Source: Acinetobacter sp. WCHAc010034
GTDB taxonomy: Bacteria > Pseudomonadota > Gammaproteobacteria > Pseudomonadales > Moraxellaceae
Assembly: GCF_001696615.3 (NCBI RefSeq)
Contig: NZ_CP032279.1
Span: forward strand, 2,294,001-2,358,000
Length of the DNA stretch: 64,000 nt
Direction: 5' to 3'
A program made the position numbers and the translations under genes. Under the pieces are notes generated by a model, which was given only the letters and a program-made list of their open reading frames with translations, was not told the origin of the DNA and did not search any database. Below are positions 39,956 through 49,112 of the stretch, in pieces; the stretch's first letter is position 1; each line of letters starts with the position of its first letter.

Positions 39956-40570
39956 ATGTCACTGAATATTTTGATTGCATTTTGGGGTGTTTCTATCCTG
40001 TTTGTGATGACGCCAGGTATAGATTGGGCCTATGCCATTTCGTCGGGAATACAAGGCAAAAGAGTCTTGCCTGCGGTGACTGGTTTATTAACAGGGCATT
40101 TGATGGCAGCACTCATTGTTGCGGCGGGTGTGGGCACATTGGTGACCAGTCAGCCCGTATTACTTCAAGTGCTCACGGGTGTTGGGGCTGTTTATTTGCT
40201 GTGGATGGGGCTGAGTCTGTCGATGCGTCCTGCGAGTATTAGCAGCGATCAGATTGCCATCGCATCTTCAAAGTCATGGTACATTCGAGGGGTTTACTTG
40301 AGTGGCTTAAACCCGAAAGTTCTGCTGCTATTTTTAGCTTTATTGCCACCCTTTATCGACCCGCAAGCTTCTTTATCGCCAACGTCACAAATTGTTTTAT
40401 TGGCGGGGATTCACCTTATGAGTTGTGCGGCCGTTTATTTCTTGGTGGGATTTAGTGCGCAAAAAGTTTTGGGGACGCGTCCACAAGCAGCGAAGGTGGT
40501 CAGTCGAGTGTCAGGGGCATTGATGATGTTGATTGCAATGATTTTATTGTTAGAACAGTTTTATTTCTAA
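39956..40570 (+). CDS. LysE-family amino-acid exporter
   Basis: The 204-residue protein has about six hydrophobic segments and the LysE/RhtB N-terminus (FVMTPGIDWAYAISSGIQGKR). It also has a GLNPKVLLLFLALLPPFIDP motif, characteristic of the family. It probably exports an amino acid or analogue across the inner membrane. The AGAGGAAAGGG site directly before the ATG supports the start. Regulation by the divergent Lrp-type protein is likely. Confidence 0.9.
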   Translation: MSLNILIAFWGVSILFVMTPGIDWAYAISSGIQGKRVLPAVTGLLTGHLMAALIVAAGVGTLVTSQPVLLQVLTGVGAVYLLWMGLSLSMRPASISSDQIAIASSKSWYIRGVYLSGLNPKVLLLFLALLPPFIDPQASLSPTSQIVLLAGIHLMSCAAVYFLVGFSAQKVLGTRPQAAKVVSRVSGALMMLIAMILLLEQFYF

Positions 40571-40589
40571 GCGGCCTTTCAAGTCCATG

Positions 40590-40626
40590 GATCAAAGGCA
40601 ATGCAAAATAAAGCATTGCTTTGATC
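40590..40626 (+). terminator. Hairpin downstream of the LysE gene
   Basis: GATCAAAGGCAATGC and GCATTGCTTTGATC pair with one bulged base around an A-rich loop. The T-tract is poor, so termination is only probable. Confidence 0.5.
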
Positions 40627-40755
40627 TGAAATTGAATTGAAAAATAGCGGATGAGTCAGGCATGAGTCCATCCAAAACCGCTTGTAATCTGTCCTAAAAG
40701 GCGTAAACTTTCTACCGCATCATCAGCGAGATGATCACATCAACAGGGTGAAAAA

Positions 40756-40947
40756 ATGGCAAAGAAGAAAGCTGAGCCAAAAGTTGTGATTCACAACTTC
40801 GTGGCTAAACACATGCATGAAGTCAACCAAAGCCAAGTCTTTACAGACCGGAAGAAAAATGCAAAACGCGGCTATGACAAGCACAAAAAAGGGAGATATT
40901 CAGATGATTATCTCCCTTTTTTAATGCCGTTATTTTGCGGCCTATAG
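40756..40947 (+). CDS. Small basic conserved protein (63 residues)
   Basis: The product begins AKKKAEPKVVIHNFVAKHMHEVNQ and is Lys/Arg-rich, with no membrane segment; I recognise it only as a type of small basic protein common in Acinetobacter and related bacteria, of unknown function. AGGGTG lies before the ATG. Oddly, a terminator-like hairpin (40885-40922) lies inside the reading frame before the stop at 40947. In the +1 frame a TAA occurs at 40921-40923, just where a gene with this terminator would be expected to end, so the last 20 residues may reflect a one-base indel in an A6 tract. Confidence 0.65.
   Translation: MAKKKAEPKVVIHNFVAKHMHEVNQSQVFTDRKKNAKRGYDKHKKGRYSDDYLPFLMPLFCGL
40885..40922 (+). 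terminator. Terminator between the small basic gene and ptsP
   Basis: A perfect 14-bp stem (40885-40898 with 40909-40922), with A6 on one side and T6 on the other, can act on both strands. It is inside the frame of the small gene and 30 bases beyond the ptsP stop, so it probably serves both converging genes. Confidence 0.85.
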
Positions 40948-40951
40948 GCGC

Positions 40952-43249
40952 TTAAGCACTGATAATCCGGGTTGAAGCTTTCACCATATCCCCCAGGCCG
41001 TGGGTCTTGAAATAATATTCCATCCAGCTTTTCACCATCAGCGGGCTGCTCATTTTCAGCACGCGCTCCAGCTGCTCCTGCGCATCACTCATCGGCACAT
41101 GGCAAATCGCCTTGCGCACGCGCAAAATATTGCTGGAACTCATCGACAGGGTATTGAAGCCCATCGCCATCAGCAGCACCGCAGACAGCGGGTCGCCGGC
41201 CATTTCGCCGCAAATGCTGACCGGCTTATCGTATTTATGGCATTCCTGCACCAGGCGCGTCAGCGCGCGCAGCACGGCAGGGTGCAGATGCGAATAGACA
41301 TTGGCAACCCGCGGGTTGTTGCGGTCTACCGCCAGAAGATACTGGGTTAAGTCATTCGAGCCGACAGAAAAGAAATCCACCAGTTCCGAAAACTCTTCAA
41401 TCTGCAGCAGCACGCTGGGCACTTCCACCATAATGCCGATTTTCGGCTTGGTGATTTTCACCTGCTCTTCTTCCTGCACCGCCTGCCAGTCGCGGTCTAG
41501 CAGGTACAGCGCTTCTTCCACTTCGCTGACGCTGGTCACCATCGGCAGCAGGATATGCAGGTTGTTCAGGCCGATGCTGGCTTTCAGCATGGCGCGGATC
41601 TGTGAAGAGAAAATTTCCGGATGATCCAGCGTAAAGCGGATGCCGCGCCAGCCCAGTGCGGAGTTTTCTTCCTCAATGGAAAAATACGGCAAGTCTTTGT
41701 CTGCGCCGATATCCAGCGTGCGCATCACCACCGGCTTATTGGCGAAGTGGCTCAGCTGCTGGCGGTAAATCAGGCGCTGCTCTTCCTCGCCGGGAAAGCG
41801 GTCGCGCAGCATGAACGGAATTTCAGAGCGGTAAAGGCCCACGCCTTTGGCGCCGCGCTGCACGCCGCGCACCACATCTATCATCAGGCCGGTGTTGACG
41901 TACAGCTTGACCGCGACCCCATCAGGGGTAATGGCGTCTTTGGTTTCATACTGTTTTAAGTCTTTGGCAATCTGCTCTTCTTCTTTTTGAATCTCTTTGT
42001 AGCGGGTGCGCAGGCGCCGCGGCGGATTGATGAACACGCGGCCCTGATGCGCATCGACAATCATTTCCACGTCATCCAGGGTGTTGATCGGCAGTTCAGT
42101 CACGCCGACTACGGTCGGAATGCCCAATGCGCGCGCAACAATCACCATATGCGAGTTCATTGCGCCTTCGGTGGTGACAATGGCGGCGATTTTATCCACC
42201 GGCAATTCCACCAGCGCCGCCGTGGAAATTTCTTCGCCGATTAAAATGCTTTCATCGGTCAGTTCGCGGTGGCCGGAATCGGCTTCCTGCAGGAAGGCCA
42301 GAATCCGGCGGCCCAGATCCTTCAGGTCGGCCACCCGCTCGCGCAGGTAGTCATCTTCCATCTGCGCAAACAGGGCAATGTGCTTGTCAATGACATTGCG
42401 CACCGCGCCTTGCGCCCAGTTGCCGTCGCGGATTTCCGCCTTGATTTCGGCCGGCAAGGCATTTTCATCCAGCATGCGCAAAAACACGCTGAACAGGGCG
42501 CGCTCTTCCGCCATTAAGGCGTCCTGCATTTTGTCGTCCAGCGACTGGATTTCCTGGCGCACCGCATTCAGGGAATGATCCAGCAGTTCCAGCTCTTCGC
42601 TGATGTCATCGGCTTCACGGTCAGGAACCGCGGCCAGGTCTGCAGGCGGGTAGAGGATGACGGCGCGGCCAATCGCAATGCCGCCGGAACCGGAGATGCC
42701 CTGAAACGTTTTATAGGTCGGCAGGCTGCTCTGCTTGCGGAATACGTCAATATTGCCCACGGCATGCGCATGCGCGATGACGCCGGACAGCTGCGCGCAG
42801 AGGGTCACTAAAAAGGATTCCGCCGCTTCGCTGAAATCCTGCGATTCTTTATTCTGCACCACTAAAACGCCCATGACTTTGCGGCGGTACATGACCGGCA
42901 CGCCCAGAAAGGAGTTGTAAATTTCTTCGCCGGTTTCCGGCAGGTACAGGAAGCGCTCATGCTTCGGCGCATTGTCCAGATTGACAATTTCTTCGCGCTG
43001 GCCGACAAGGCCAACCAGGCCTTCGCTGGTGTGCAGCGAGACATGGCCGACCGATTCAGGGTTCAGGCCCTTTGACGCCATCAGCAGGTAGCGCTGGTTG
43101 CGCTCATCCAGCAGGTAGATGGAGCAGACATCAACATGCATGGCTTCAGCCACCTGATTGACCATGATGTCTAAAGATTCATGCAGGCTGGCCGACGCAT
43201 TAATCTCTTGGACAATGCGCCTCAAGGTGTCCAGCTGCATATTTGACAT
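40952..43249 (-). CDS. ptsP: Phosphoenolpyruvate-protein phosphotransferase PtsP (EI-Ntr)
   Basis: PtsP is enzyme I of the nitrogen-related phosphotransferase chain; it takes phosphate from PEP and passes it to NPr. The 765-residue protein has an N-terminal GAF domain (about 17-160) and a PEP-utiliser core with active-site His at about 367 in TTEGAMNSHMVIVARALGIP. The C-terminal PEP-binding barrel contains EVPSVLLQ and SVGSNDLTQYLLAVDRN. GAF-domain sensing of glutamine or alpha-ketoglutarate is known for E. coli PtsP. It is downstream of rppH on the same strand, 82 bases away, a conserved rppH-ptsP arrangement suggesting cotranscription. Confidence 0.95.
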   Translation of the reverse strand: MSNMQLDTLRRIVQEINASASLHESLDIMVNQVAEAMHVDVCSIYLLDERNQRYLLMASKGLNPESVGHVSLHTSEGLVGLVGQREEIVNLDNAPKHERFLYLPETGEEIYNSFLGVPVMYRRKVMGVLVVQNKESQDFSEAAESFLVTLCAQLSGVIAHAHAVGNIDVFRKQSSLPTYKTFQGISGSGGIAIGRAVILYPPADLAAVPDREADDISEELELLDHSLNAVRQEIQSLDDKMQDALMAEERALFSVFLRMLDENALPAEIKAEIRDGNWAQGAVRNVIDKHIALFAQMEDDYLRERVADLKDLGRRILAFLQEADSGHRELTDESILIGEEISTAALVELPVDKIAAIVTTEGAMNSHMVIVARALGIPTVVGVTELPINTLDDVEMIVDAHQGRVFINPPRRLRTRYKEIQKEEEQIAKDLKQYETKDAITPDGVAVKLYVNTGLMIDVVRGVQRGAKGVGLYRSEIPFMLRDRFPGEEEQRLIYRQQLSHFANKPVVMRTLDIGADKDLPYFSIEEENSALGWRGIRFTLDHPEIFSSQIRAMLKASIGLNNLHILLPMVTSVSEVEEALYLLDRDWQAVQEEEQVKITKPKIGIMVEVPSVLLQIEEFSELVDFFSVGSNDLTQYLLAVDRNNPRVANVYSHLHPAVLRALTRLVQECHKYDKPVSICGEMAGDPLSAVLLMAMGFNTLSMSSSNILRVRKAICHVPMSDAQEQLERVLKMSSPLMVKSWMEYYFKTHGLGDMVKASTRIISA

Positions 43250-43331
43250 CGTGCCTGCTCCTAAAAAATGAGTTATCCGCTTTAGTTATATCAATAGACG
43301 GCGCAAAAATCTGCACCTTAAATGCGATTTT

Positions 43332-43814
43332 TCAAGGTTTTTTTGCCGGCAGCTGGCTGCACAGCTCGACCATGGCCTTGCGGTAGACATCGCGCTTGAA
43401 ATTCACCACCTGGCCGAGCGGGTACCAGTAGCTGACCCACTGCCACTGGTCAAATTCAGGCGGATCGGACAGATCCAGCTGAATATGCTGCGCTGAAGCG
43501 GTCAGCTTCAGCAGGAACCATTTCTGTTTCTGACCAATGCATACCGGATCAGAATCCGGGCGTATATATCGATTCGGCAAACGATAACGCAGCCAACCTT
43601 TAGTTTGCGCGATAATCTGGACGTGTTCGGGCAATAAGCCGACTTCTTCCCTCAGCTCACGGAAAAGCGCCTGTTCGGGGGTTTCGCCATGCTGAATACC
43701 TCCTTGCGGAAATTGCCATGCATTGTGACCAATGCGTTTTGCCCATAAAACCTGTCCAGCCTCGTTTGCCAAAATGATCCCGACATTCGGCCGGAAACCT
43801 TCTGAGTCGATCAT
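43332..43814 (-). CDS. rppH: RNA pyrophosphohydrolase
   Basis: RppH removes pyrophosphate from 5'-triphosphate mRNA and so triggers RNase E-dependent decay. The 160-residue protein begins [17 protein letters not shown] and has a full Nudix box ([20 protein letters not shown]) followed by VGL, with the REEVGL metal-binding glutamates. FPQGGIQ and the C-terminal [20 protein letters not shown] are also family signatures. It precedes ptsP. Confidence 0.96.
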   Translation of the reverse strand: MIDSEGFRPNVGIILANEAGQVLWAKRIGHNAWQFPQGGIQHGETPEQALFRELREEVGLLPEHVQIIAQTKGWLRYRLPNRYIRPDSDPVCIGQKQKWFLLKLTASAQHIQLDLSDPPEFDQWQWVSYWYPLGQVVNFKRDVYRKAMVELCSQLPAKKP

Positions 43815-43997
43815 TTGGCTACCTAAATATTGTGTAATTTATGACTTTGCATCCGGGGATTGTTATTTCTGCATCCAGCTCGGAAAATGCAAAGTGTAAA
43901 TAATGTTAAAATTGCTATGATCTTAACGAATTTCTATCGACTAGCGGAGATAGATTTACAATTTTTTTCTTAAATTTCAGCTTTTACGAGTATTTTC

Positions 43998-44648
43998 ATG
44001 AAATTGGCGCTCTTTGACCTTGATCACACCTTATTAAATACAGATTCAGACCACTCATGGGGGGAATTTCTGGTCAATGAAGGCCTGGTTGACCCAGTCC
44101 GCCACCGCGCCATGAATGATAAATTTTATGAAGACTACAAGGCCGGGCAGCTCGACCCGATTGCCTATAACGAATTCGTATTTGAGTTTTTGACCCAGCA
44201 TGAAAATGCTTACCTGACCGAGCTGCATCAGCGCTTTATGCAGAAAGTCATCCGCCCGCAAATGCGCCCGGAAGGCTTTAAGGCCATTCAGCGCCATCAG
44301 CAGGCAGGGCATGCTTTGGTCGGCATTACCGCAACCTCGGACTTTATTACCGCGCCGATTTTCCGCGAGTTCGGCATTACGGAAATCATCGCCACCAATG
44401 CCGAAGTCGCGGACGGCAAATACACCGGCAAGGTGATCAATACCCCTTGCTACCAGAAAGGCAAGCTGGCGCGCCTGGATCAGTGGCTGCAGGGCCGCGC
44501 TGTGGCTGAATCCTGGGCCTATTCAGACTCCATCAATGACCGTTTCTTGCTGGAGCATGCAGACCACGCCATAGCGGTCTGCCCGGATGAGCGCCTGGAA
44601 GCCTTGGCCAAGGCGCAGGGCTGGGAAATTCAGGACTGGTCGATTTAA
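43998..44648 (+). CDS. HAD-IB family phosphatase (SerB/CicA-like)
   Basis: This 216-residue HAD hydrolase has motif I FDLDHTLLNTDSDH with both catalytic aspartates. It also has a motif II-like GITATSDF and the C-terminal SDSINDRFLLEHADHAIAVCPD. It belongs to the HAD-IB group of phosphoserine-phosphatase-like enzymes (CicA, YfhB), acting on small phosphate esters. Substrate is not known. The gene is divergent from rppH and starts ATG 43998. Confidence 0.88.
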   Translation: MKLALFDLDHTLLNTDSDHSWGEFLVNEGLVDPVRHRAMNDKFYEDYKAGQLDPIAYNEFVFEFLTQHENAYLTELHQRFMQKVIRPQMRPEGFKAIQRHQQAGHALVGITATSDFITAPIFREFGITEIIATNAEVADGKYTGKVINTPCYQKGKLARLDQWLQGRAVAESWAYSDSINDRFLLEHADHAIAVCPDERLEALAKAQGWEIQDWSI

Positions 44649-44749
44649 GCGCAGCAGGCCGAAGCTGCCCCGCAGCGCCGGCAAATTGAACAGGCCACCG
44701 CGCAGCTCTGCGCCGTGGCTGCCATAACACAGAGAAGGCGGATTTCAAC

Positions 44750-45202
44750 ATGAATGCGGACGCATCAAAAACACAGCTGCTGGCAGCTTTTATCGGGCCG
44801 CGCGCGCAGGCCTATTTGCCGGCCGATGGAAAGAAAAATGCATTCAGCTGGGAGGGCCTGATTTTCGGCGCATACTGGCTGCTGTACCGGAAAATGTACG
44901 CTTACTTTTTTGTCACCGTTGTTTTCGCCATATTCATTGGCCTTGTGGCCCAGATTATCGGCGTGCCGGTGCAGAATGCGGCGTGGCTGGGCTTTCTGCC
45001 GAATATCGCCATAGGCTGCATGGGCAAGCGCTTGTATGCGGAATTTGCTGCGCAGAAAGTCAAGGCCTATCAGCGCGATCCTAAATACAGCGCGGAAGTG
45101 TTTGCGGAGGCGGGCGGAGTATCGTGGAGCATGCCGCTGCTGTGGCTGTTTACCCAGACCGTAGCTGTGCTGATGCTGAGCATGCCGTTCCTGAAATATT
45201 AA
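44750..45202 (+). CDS. DUF2628 membrane protein 1
   Basis: The 150-residue product has a soluble N-terminal segment and then hydrophobic stretches. It carries the DUF2628-like motif FSWEGLIFGAYWLLYRKMYAYFF near residue 35, where a short hydrophobic turn precedes YRKMY. It resembles the second protein at 45615-46118. The role of the family is unknown. GGCGGA precedes the ATG. A DUF2789 gene sits between the two DUF2628 genes. Confidence 0.75.
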   Translation: MNADASKTQLLAAFIGPRAQAYLPADGKKNAFSWEGLIFGAYWLLYRKMYAYFFVTVVFAIFIGLVAQIIGVPVQNAAWLGFLPNIAIGCMGKRLYAEFAAQKVKAYQRDPKYSAEVFAEAGGVSWSMPLLWLFTQTVAVLMLSMPFLKY

Positions 45203-45305
45203 GCGCCAATTTTGGGAATTGAGTGCGGCGGACTTCCATGCTATATCCTTTAGGGAAGAATAAAAGCTGCCGGGCAGCCAAGATCATCCAAGGGGGAGAA
45301 AAGCC

Positions 45306-45548
45306 ATGCGTGTACGTCCAAGAATGACCAATCTTTTTGAGCAGCTGGGCCTGGACTCCAGTGAAGGCGCGATAGAGCTGTTTATTGCAACGCATCAGCT
45401 GTGCGCGCAGACCAAAATCACCGAAGCGGATTACTGGACAGATGCGCAGCGCCAGTTTTTAGCTGAAAAAATCAAGTCGGATGGCGAGTGGGCGATTATT
45501 GTCGATCAGCTGAATGAATCGCTGCATGAAGATTCGGTGCTGCGGTAG
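45306..45548 (+). CDS. DUF2789 small protein
   Basis: This 80-residue soluble protein matches DUF2789: TNLFEQLGLDSSEGAIELFI, then FLAEKIKSDGEWAIIVDQLNESL. It is probably a small helical protein of unknown function. The GGGGGAG ribosome site supports ATG 45306. It is between two DUF2628 genes in the same direction. Confidence 0.8.
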   Translation: MRVRPRMTNLFEQLGLDSSEGAIELFIATHQLCAQTKITEADYWTDAQRQFLAEKIKSDGEWAIIVDQLNESLHEDSVLR

Positions 45549-45614
45549 CGGCGCTTAACCGCGCAGCGCCAGCCGCCTGCAGGGCTTTAATAATAAAAAT
45601 AATAGGAAGAAGCA

Positions 45615-46118
45615 ATGAATCAGAATCAAGGCGCCTGGACGCCGCCGGGTATTGAATCCGCCGCGCAGCCGGGCCGGCAGGCCAGTCAGGAGCATCTGAT
45701 GGCTTTGTTTGTCGGGGAAAAATATCAGCGCTATTATCAGGCCAGGTTTGCAGCAATCACGCCGAAAAAGCTGCTGTCCGGCTTCAATATCGGGGCATTT
45801 TTCTTTGGCGTGATCTGGCTGTTTTACCGCAAAATGTATCTGTACGGTTTCGCGGCGCTGGGTCTGATCATTGCGGTCAGCCTGATTGAAATTGCGCTGG
45901 AAGTTGAAGGCCATGGCTCCGGCATCGGGCTGGCGGTTTTTTTCGGCCTGATGTCGAACAGCCTGTATAAGCATTTTGCCGAACGGAAAATCGCAGCCAT
46001 CCAGCGCCAGGCGCCGGCCTATGCCGAAGATCATATCCGCGCAGCCGGCGGCACCAGTATCGGCGCGGCTTTGGGCCTGATTGCCGCGGCGGCCGTTTTT
46101 GCCCTGCTGAGCCTTTAG
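45615..46118 (+). CDS. DUF2628 membrane protein 2
   Basis: The 167-residue product shares the layout of the gene at 44750: an N-terminal soluble segment, GFNIGAFFFGVIWLFYRKMYLYGF near residue 60, more hydrophobic stretches, and a soluble LYKHFAERKIAAIQ segment. It is likely a paralogue. AGGAAG precedes the ATG. No function can be assigned. Confidence 0.75.
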   Translation: MNQNQGAWTPPGIESAAQPGRQASQEHLMALFVGEKYQRYYQARFAAITPKKLLSGFNIGAFFFGVIWLFYRKMYLYGFAALGLIIAVSLIEIALEVEGHGSGIGLAVFFGLMSNSLYKHFAERKIAAIQRQAPAYAEDHIRAAGGTSIGAALGLIAAAAVFALLSL

Positions 46119-46176
46119 CCGGCCCAGCCGCTGCGCGCGGCTGGGGGAATTTCCAGCCTTTAGTCAACGCATCAGC

Positions 46177-46779
46177 TTAAAAGTCATCCTGCTCATACAT
46201 ATGCGACATGCGCTCATGCTTGGTCTTCAAATACTGTTCATTGAACGGATTCAAGCCGACGGTTAACGGCACGCGGTCAACCACATTGATGCCCTGTTCG
46301 GTCAAGGCTTTAATTTTCAGCGGATTGTTGGTGATTAAGCGGACTTCCTTAACCTGCAGGTGATCCAGCATGATGGTGCACATGTCATAGCGCCGCGCGT
46401 CCGCCGGCAGATTCAGCATTAAATTGGCGTCTACCGTGTCATGGCCCTGATCCTGCAGCGCATAGGCGCGGATTTTATTGGTCAGGCCGATGCCGCGCCC
46501 TTCCTGGCGCAGGTACAGGATCACGCCCTGGCCGGCTTCATTAATCAGCTTCTGCGTGGCCTGCAGCTGCGGGCCGCAGTCGCATTTCAGCGAGGCGAAG
46601 GCGTCGCCGGTCAGGCATTCGGAGTGAATGCGCACCAGCACCGGCCCGGCCGGAGGCGCATCCAGCCCTTTAGAGAGTGCCACATGTTCTTCGCCGGTTT
46701 TAGGGTCTTGAAATACCGTAATTTTAAATTCACCGAATGCGGTAGGCAGTCTGGAGGTTGCGACAAATTCTATAGGCAC
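46177..46779 (-). CDS. ribA: GTP cyclohydrolase II
   Basis: RibA opens GTP to make the first riboflavin intermediate. The zinc-binding cysteines appear in [20 protein letters not shown], and the GTP-binding and catalytic residues appear in [16 protein letters not shown] chose the GTG at 46779, giving 200 residues with [16 protein letters not shown] at the N-terminus, the standard length. An in-frame ATG 24 bases earlier (46803) is only about 5 bases from the predicted transcript start at 46808. I saw no FMN riboswitch upstream. Confidence 0.93.
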   Translation of the reverse strand: MPIEFVATSRLPTAFGEFKITVFQDPKTGEEHVALSKGLDAPPAGPVLVRIHSECLTGDAFASLKCDCGPQLQATQKLINEAGQGVILYLRQEGRGIGLTNKIRAYALQDQGHDTVDANLMLNLPADARRYDMCTIMLDHLQVKEVRLITNNPLKIKALTEQGINVVDRVPLTVGLNPFNEQYLKTKHERMSHMYEQDDF

Positions 46780-46814
46780 AGTCAAACCCGTTTCTTCATG
46801 CATAAATTGACTAA

Positions 46815-46842
46815 AGTATAGCGTAATGCTTGGGCATTGGCA
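46815..46842 (-). promoter_or_regulatory. ribA: Putative ribA promoter
   Basis: On the minus strand TATACT (46815-46820) is 16 bases downstream of TGCCAA (46837-46842). It supports the shorter GTG start of ribA. Confidence 0.35.
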
Positions 46843-47087
46843 GAATTGCGGCCATGAATTTATGCAGAACATTTTCTTTTTTGTATAAAGCGAACGATAA
46901 TAGTTGATAAACAGTAAGATTATTCAGGATAATCTCCACCATTCAACAAACACCCGGTTTTGAGTGCTGTTCAAAATTGCAACGCTAGAAATATGGCTGA
47001 TTGCAGGTGATACAATCCGAAGATATGATCGGATATCCATTTGACCTAGCTTAGGATTTGCCAGGCTTTAGAAGGCTTTGCCATATT

Positions 47088-48995
47088 ATGCTGTATACAG
47101 AAATACCGTCTCAACGTCCGAATACACCGCTGCTGGATCGCATTGATCATCCGCAGCAGCTCCGTTTGCTTGAACGCAGTCAGCTTGAGCAGGTGGCGGA
47201 TGAGCTGCGTCAATTCATTTTGTATGCGGCCGGGCAAAGCGGCGGGCACTTCGGCGCGAACTTAGGCGTAATTGAGCTGACCGTTGCGCTGCATTACTGC
47301 TTCAACACACCGCATGACCGCTTAATCTGGGATGTCGGCCATCAGGCCTATCCGCATAAGGCCCTGACTGGGCGCCGCGAGCAGCTGGTGACCATCCGCT
47401 CGCAGGGCGGCCTGGCGGCTTTTCCTGCGCGTGACGAATCTGAATTTGACACCTTTGGCGTGGGGCACTCATCCACCGCAATTTCCGCCGGCCTTGGCAT
47501 GTCCCTGGCGCGGCGCTATCAGAAAGACCCGTGCGATGTGGTGGCGATTGCCGGCGACGGCGCCATGACTGCAGGCATGGCTTTCGAAGCCATGAATGAT
47601 GCGGTTGCGCACAATGCCGACATTATTGTGGTGCTGAATGACAATGACATGTCCATTTCCTGCAGCACCGGCGGCTTCGCCAAGCATCTGGCTTCAATTT
47701 GGGAAAGCGGCCAGTCGGTGAATATTTCAGATGAAGGCGAAGCCTATGTGCAGCCGCATCCGGAATGGGCCTACAATTCGCGCCAGCACAGCGCAGCCAC
47801 GGACGCCGCCGATAATTTATTCAAAGCCATCGGCTTTGACTATTTTGGCCCATTTGACGGCCATGACGTCAATCAGCTGGCGCAGGTCTTTCAGGCGCTG
47901 AAAAAGCGTTCCGGCCCGCGCCTGATCCATGTCTATACCAAAAAAGGCAAGGGCTTTGCCCCGGCCGAAGCCGATCAGATCAAATATCACGCCATCAGCA
48001 AAATCAACGCGCCGGCAGCAGTTCAGACAGCGCCGAAATATTCCGATGTGTTCGGCCAGTGGCTGTGCGATCAGGCTGCGCAGGATGAGCGCCTGCTGGC
48101 GATTACCCCGGCAATGTGCGAAGGCTCGGGCATGGTGAAATTCGCCCGGCAGTATCCGGAGCGCTTTTTTGATGTGGCGATTGCCGAGCAGCATGCGGTG
48201 ACTTTGGCTGCCGGCATGGCCTGTGAGGGCTTGAAGCCGGTTGTGGCGATTTACTCGACCTTCCTGCAGCGCGGCTATGACCAGCTGGTGCATGATGTTG
48301 CCCTGCAGAATCTGGATGTCACCTTCGGCATTGACCGCGCAGGGCTGGTTGGCGAAGACGGCCCGACGCATGCCGGCGCCTATGACTACGCCTATATGCG
48401 CACCATTCCGAATATGGTGATTATGGCGCCTAAAGATGAAAACGAATGCCGCCAGATGCTGCATACCGCCTACCTGCATAACGGCCCGGCTGCGGTGCGC
48501 TATCCGCGCGGCAACGGCTTGGGCGTGCAGGTGCACAGCCAGCTGACGGCGATGGAAATCGGCAAGGCGGAAGTGCTGGCGCTGCTGAATGAGCAGCATG
48601 AAGACTGCATTTCCATTCTGGCTTTCGGCAGCCGCGTGCAGCCGGCTTTAGAGGCCGCGCAGGCTTTCGCTGCCCGGCATGAAGCCGCCGTGCGCGTGGT
48701 CAATATGCGCTACGTCAAGCCGCTGGATGAACAGCTGCTGGATGACATTGCCGACAGCACCGCGCTGTTTGTAACCGTGGAAGAGCATGCGGTGATGGGC
48801 GGTGCAGGCAGCGCAGTGAATGAATATCTGGCCAAAGCGCAAATCGTGAAGCCGGTCTGCAATCTGGGTCTGGATGACACTTTCATGCAGCAGGCTGCCC
48901 ACAGCCAGATGCTGCGCCAGGCAGGCCTGGACGCGCAAGGCATTGAAAAATCAATTGAACAGGCCTGGCTGAAAGTCATGCATACGGCGCCCTAA
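47088..48995 (+). CDS. dxs: 1-deoxy-D-xylulose-5-phosphate synthase
   Basis: Dxs condenses pyruvate and glyceraldehyde 3-phosphate with thiamine diphosphate, the entry to the MEP isoprenoid pathway and to thiamine and pyridoxal precursors. The thiamine-binding motif [17 protein letters not shown] and acidic/His active site residues ([27 protein letters not shown]) are present. I took ATG 47088 ([11 protein letters not shown]), giving about 635 residues, as an upstream start would add a stretch unlike the family. A terminator-like hairpin follows. The gene is divergent from ribA. Confidence 0.96.
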   Translation: MLYTEIPSQRPNTPLLDRIDHPQQLRLLERSQLEQVADELRQFILYAAGQSGGHFGANLGVIELTVALHYCFNTPHDRLIWDVGHQAYPHKALTGRREQLVTIRSQGGLAAFPARDESEFDTFGVGHSSTAISAGLGMSLARRYQKDPCDVVAIAGDGAMTAGMAFEAMNDAVAHNADIIVVLNDNDMSISCSTGGFAKHLASIWESGQSVNISDEGEAYVQPHPEWAYNSRQHSAATDAADNLFKAIGFDYFGPFDGHDVNQLAQVFQALKKRSGPRLIHVYTKKGKGFAPAEADQIKYHAISKINAPAAVQTAPKYSDVFGQWLCDQAAQDERLLAITPAMCEGSGMVKFARQYPERFFDVAIAEQHAVTLAAGMACEGLKPVVAIYSTFLQRGYDQLVHDVALQNLDVTFGIDRAGLVGEDGPTHAGAYDYAYMRTIPNMVIMAPKDENECRQMLHTAYLHNGPAAVRYPRGNGLGVQVHSQLTAMEIGKAEVLALLNEQHEDCISILAFGSRVQPALEAAQAFAARHEAAVRVVNMRYVKPLDEQLLDDIADSTALFVTVEEHAVMGGAGSAVNEYLAKAQIVKPVCNLGLDDTFMQQAAHSQMLRQAGLDAQGIEKSIEQAWLKVMHTAP

Positions 48996-49029
48996 GCCGC
49001 TTCTGAATTTTAGAAACATTTTTTTCCCC

Positions 49030-49067
49030 TAAAAGCCCGGATATTTGCTAAAATATGCGGGCTTTTA
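49030..49067 (+). terminator. dxs: Terminator of dxs
   Basis: Arms TAAAAGCCCG (49030-49039) and CGGGCTTTTA (49058-49067) extend through an AT-rich inner stem. The T-tract is short. Confidence 0.65.
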
Positions 49068-49112
49068 TGCATTATTCTTTATCAGTGTCTTCAAATTTGT
49101 AGTGGGTGTTCA

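Noticed and set aside
46780..47087. Possible FMN riboswitch upstream of ribA
   Set aside because: The predicted transcript start is about 30 bases from the GTG start, too short for an FMN element, and no conserved core was seen.
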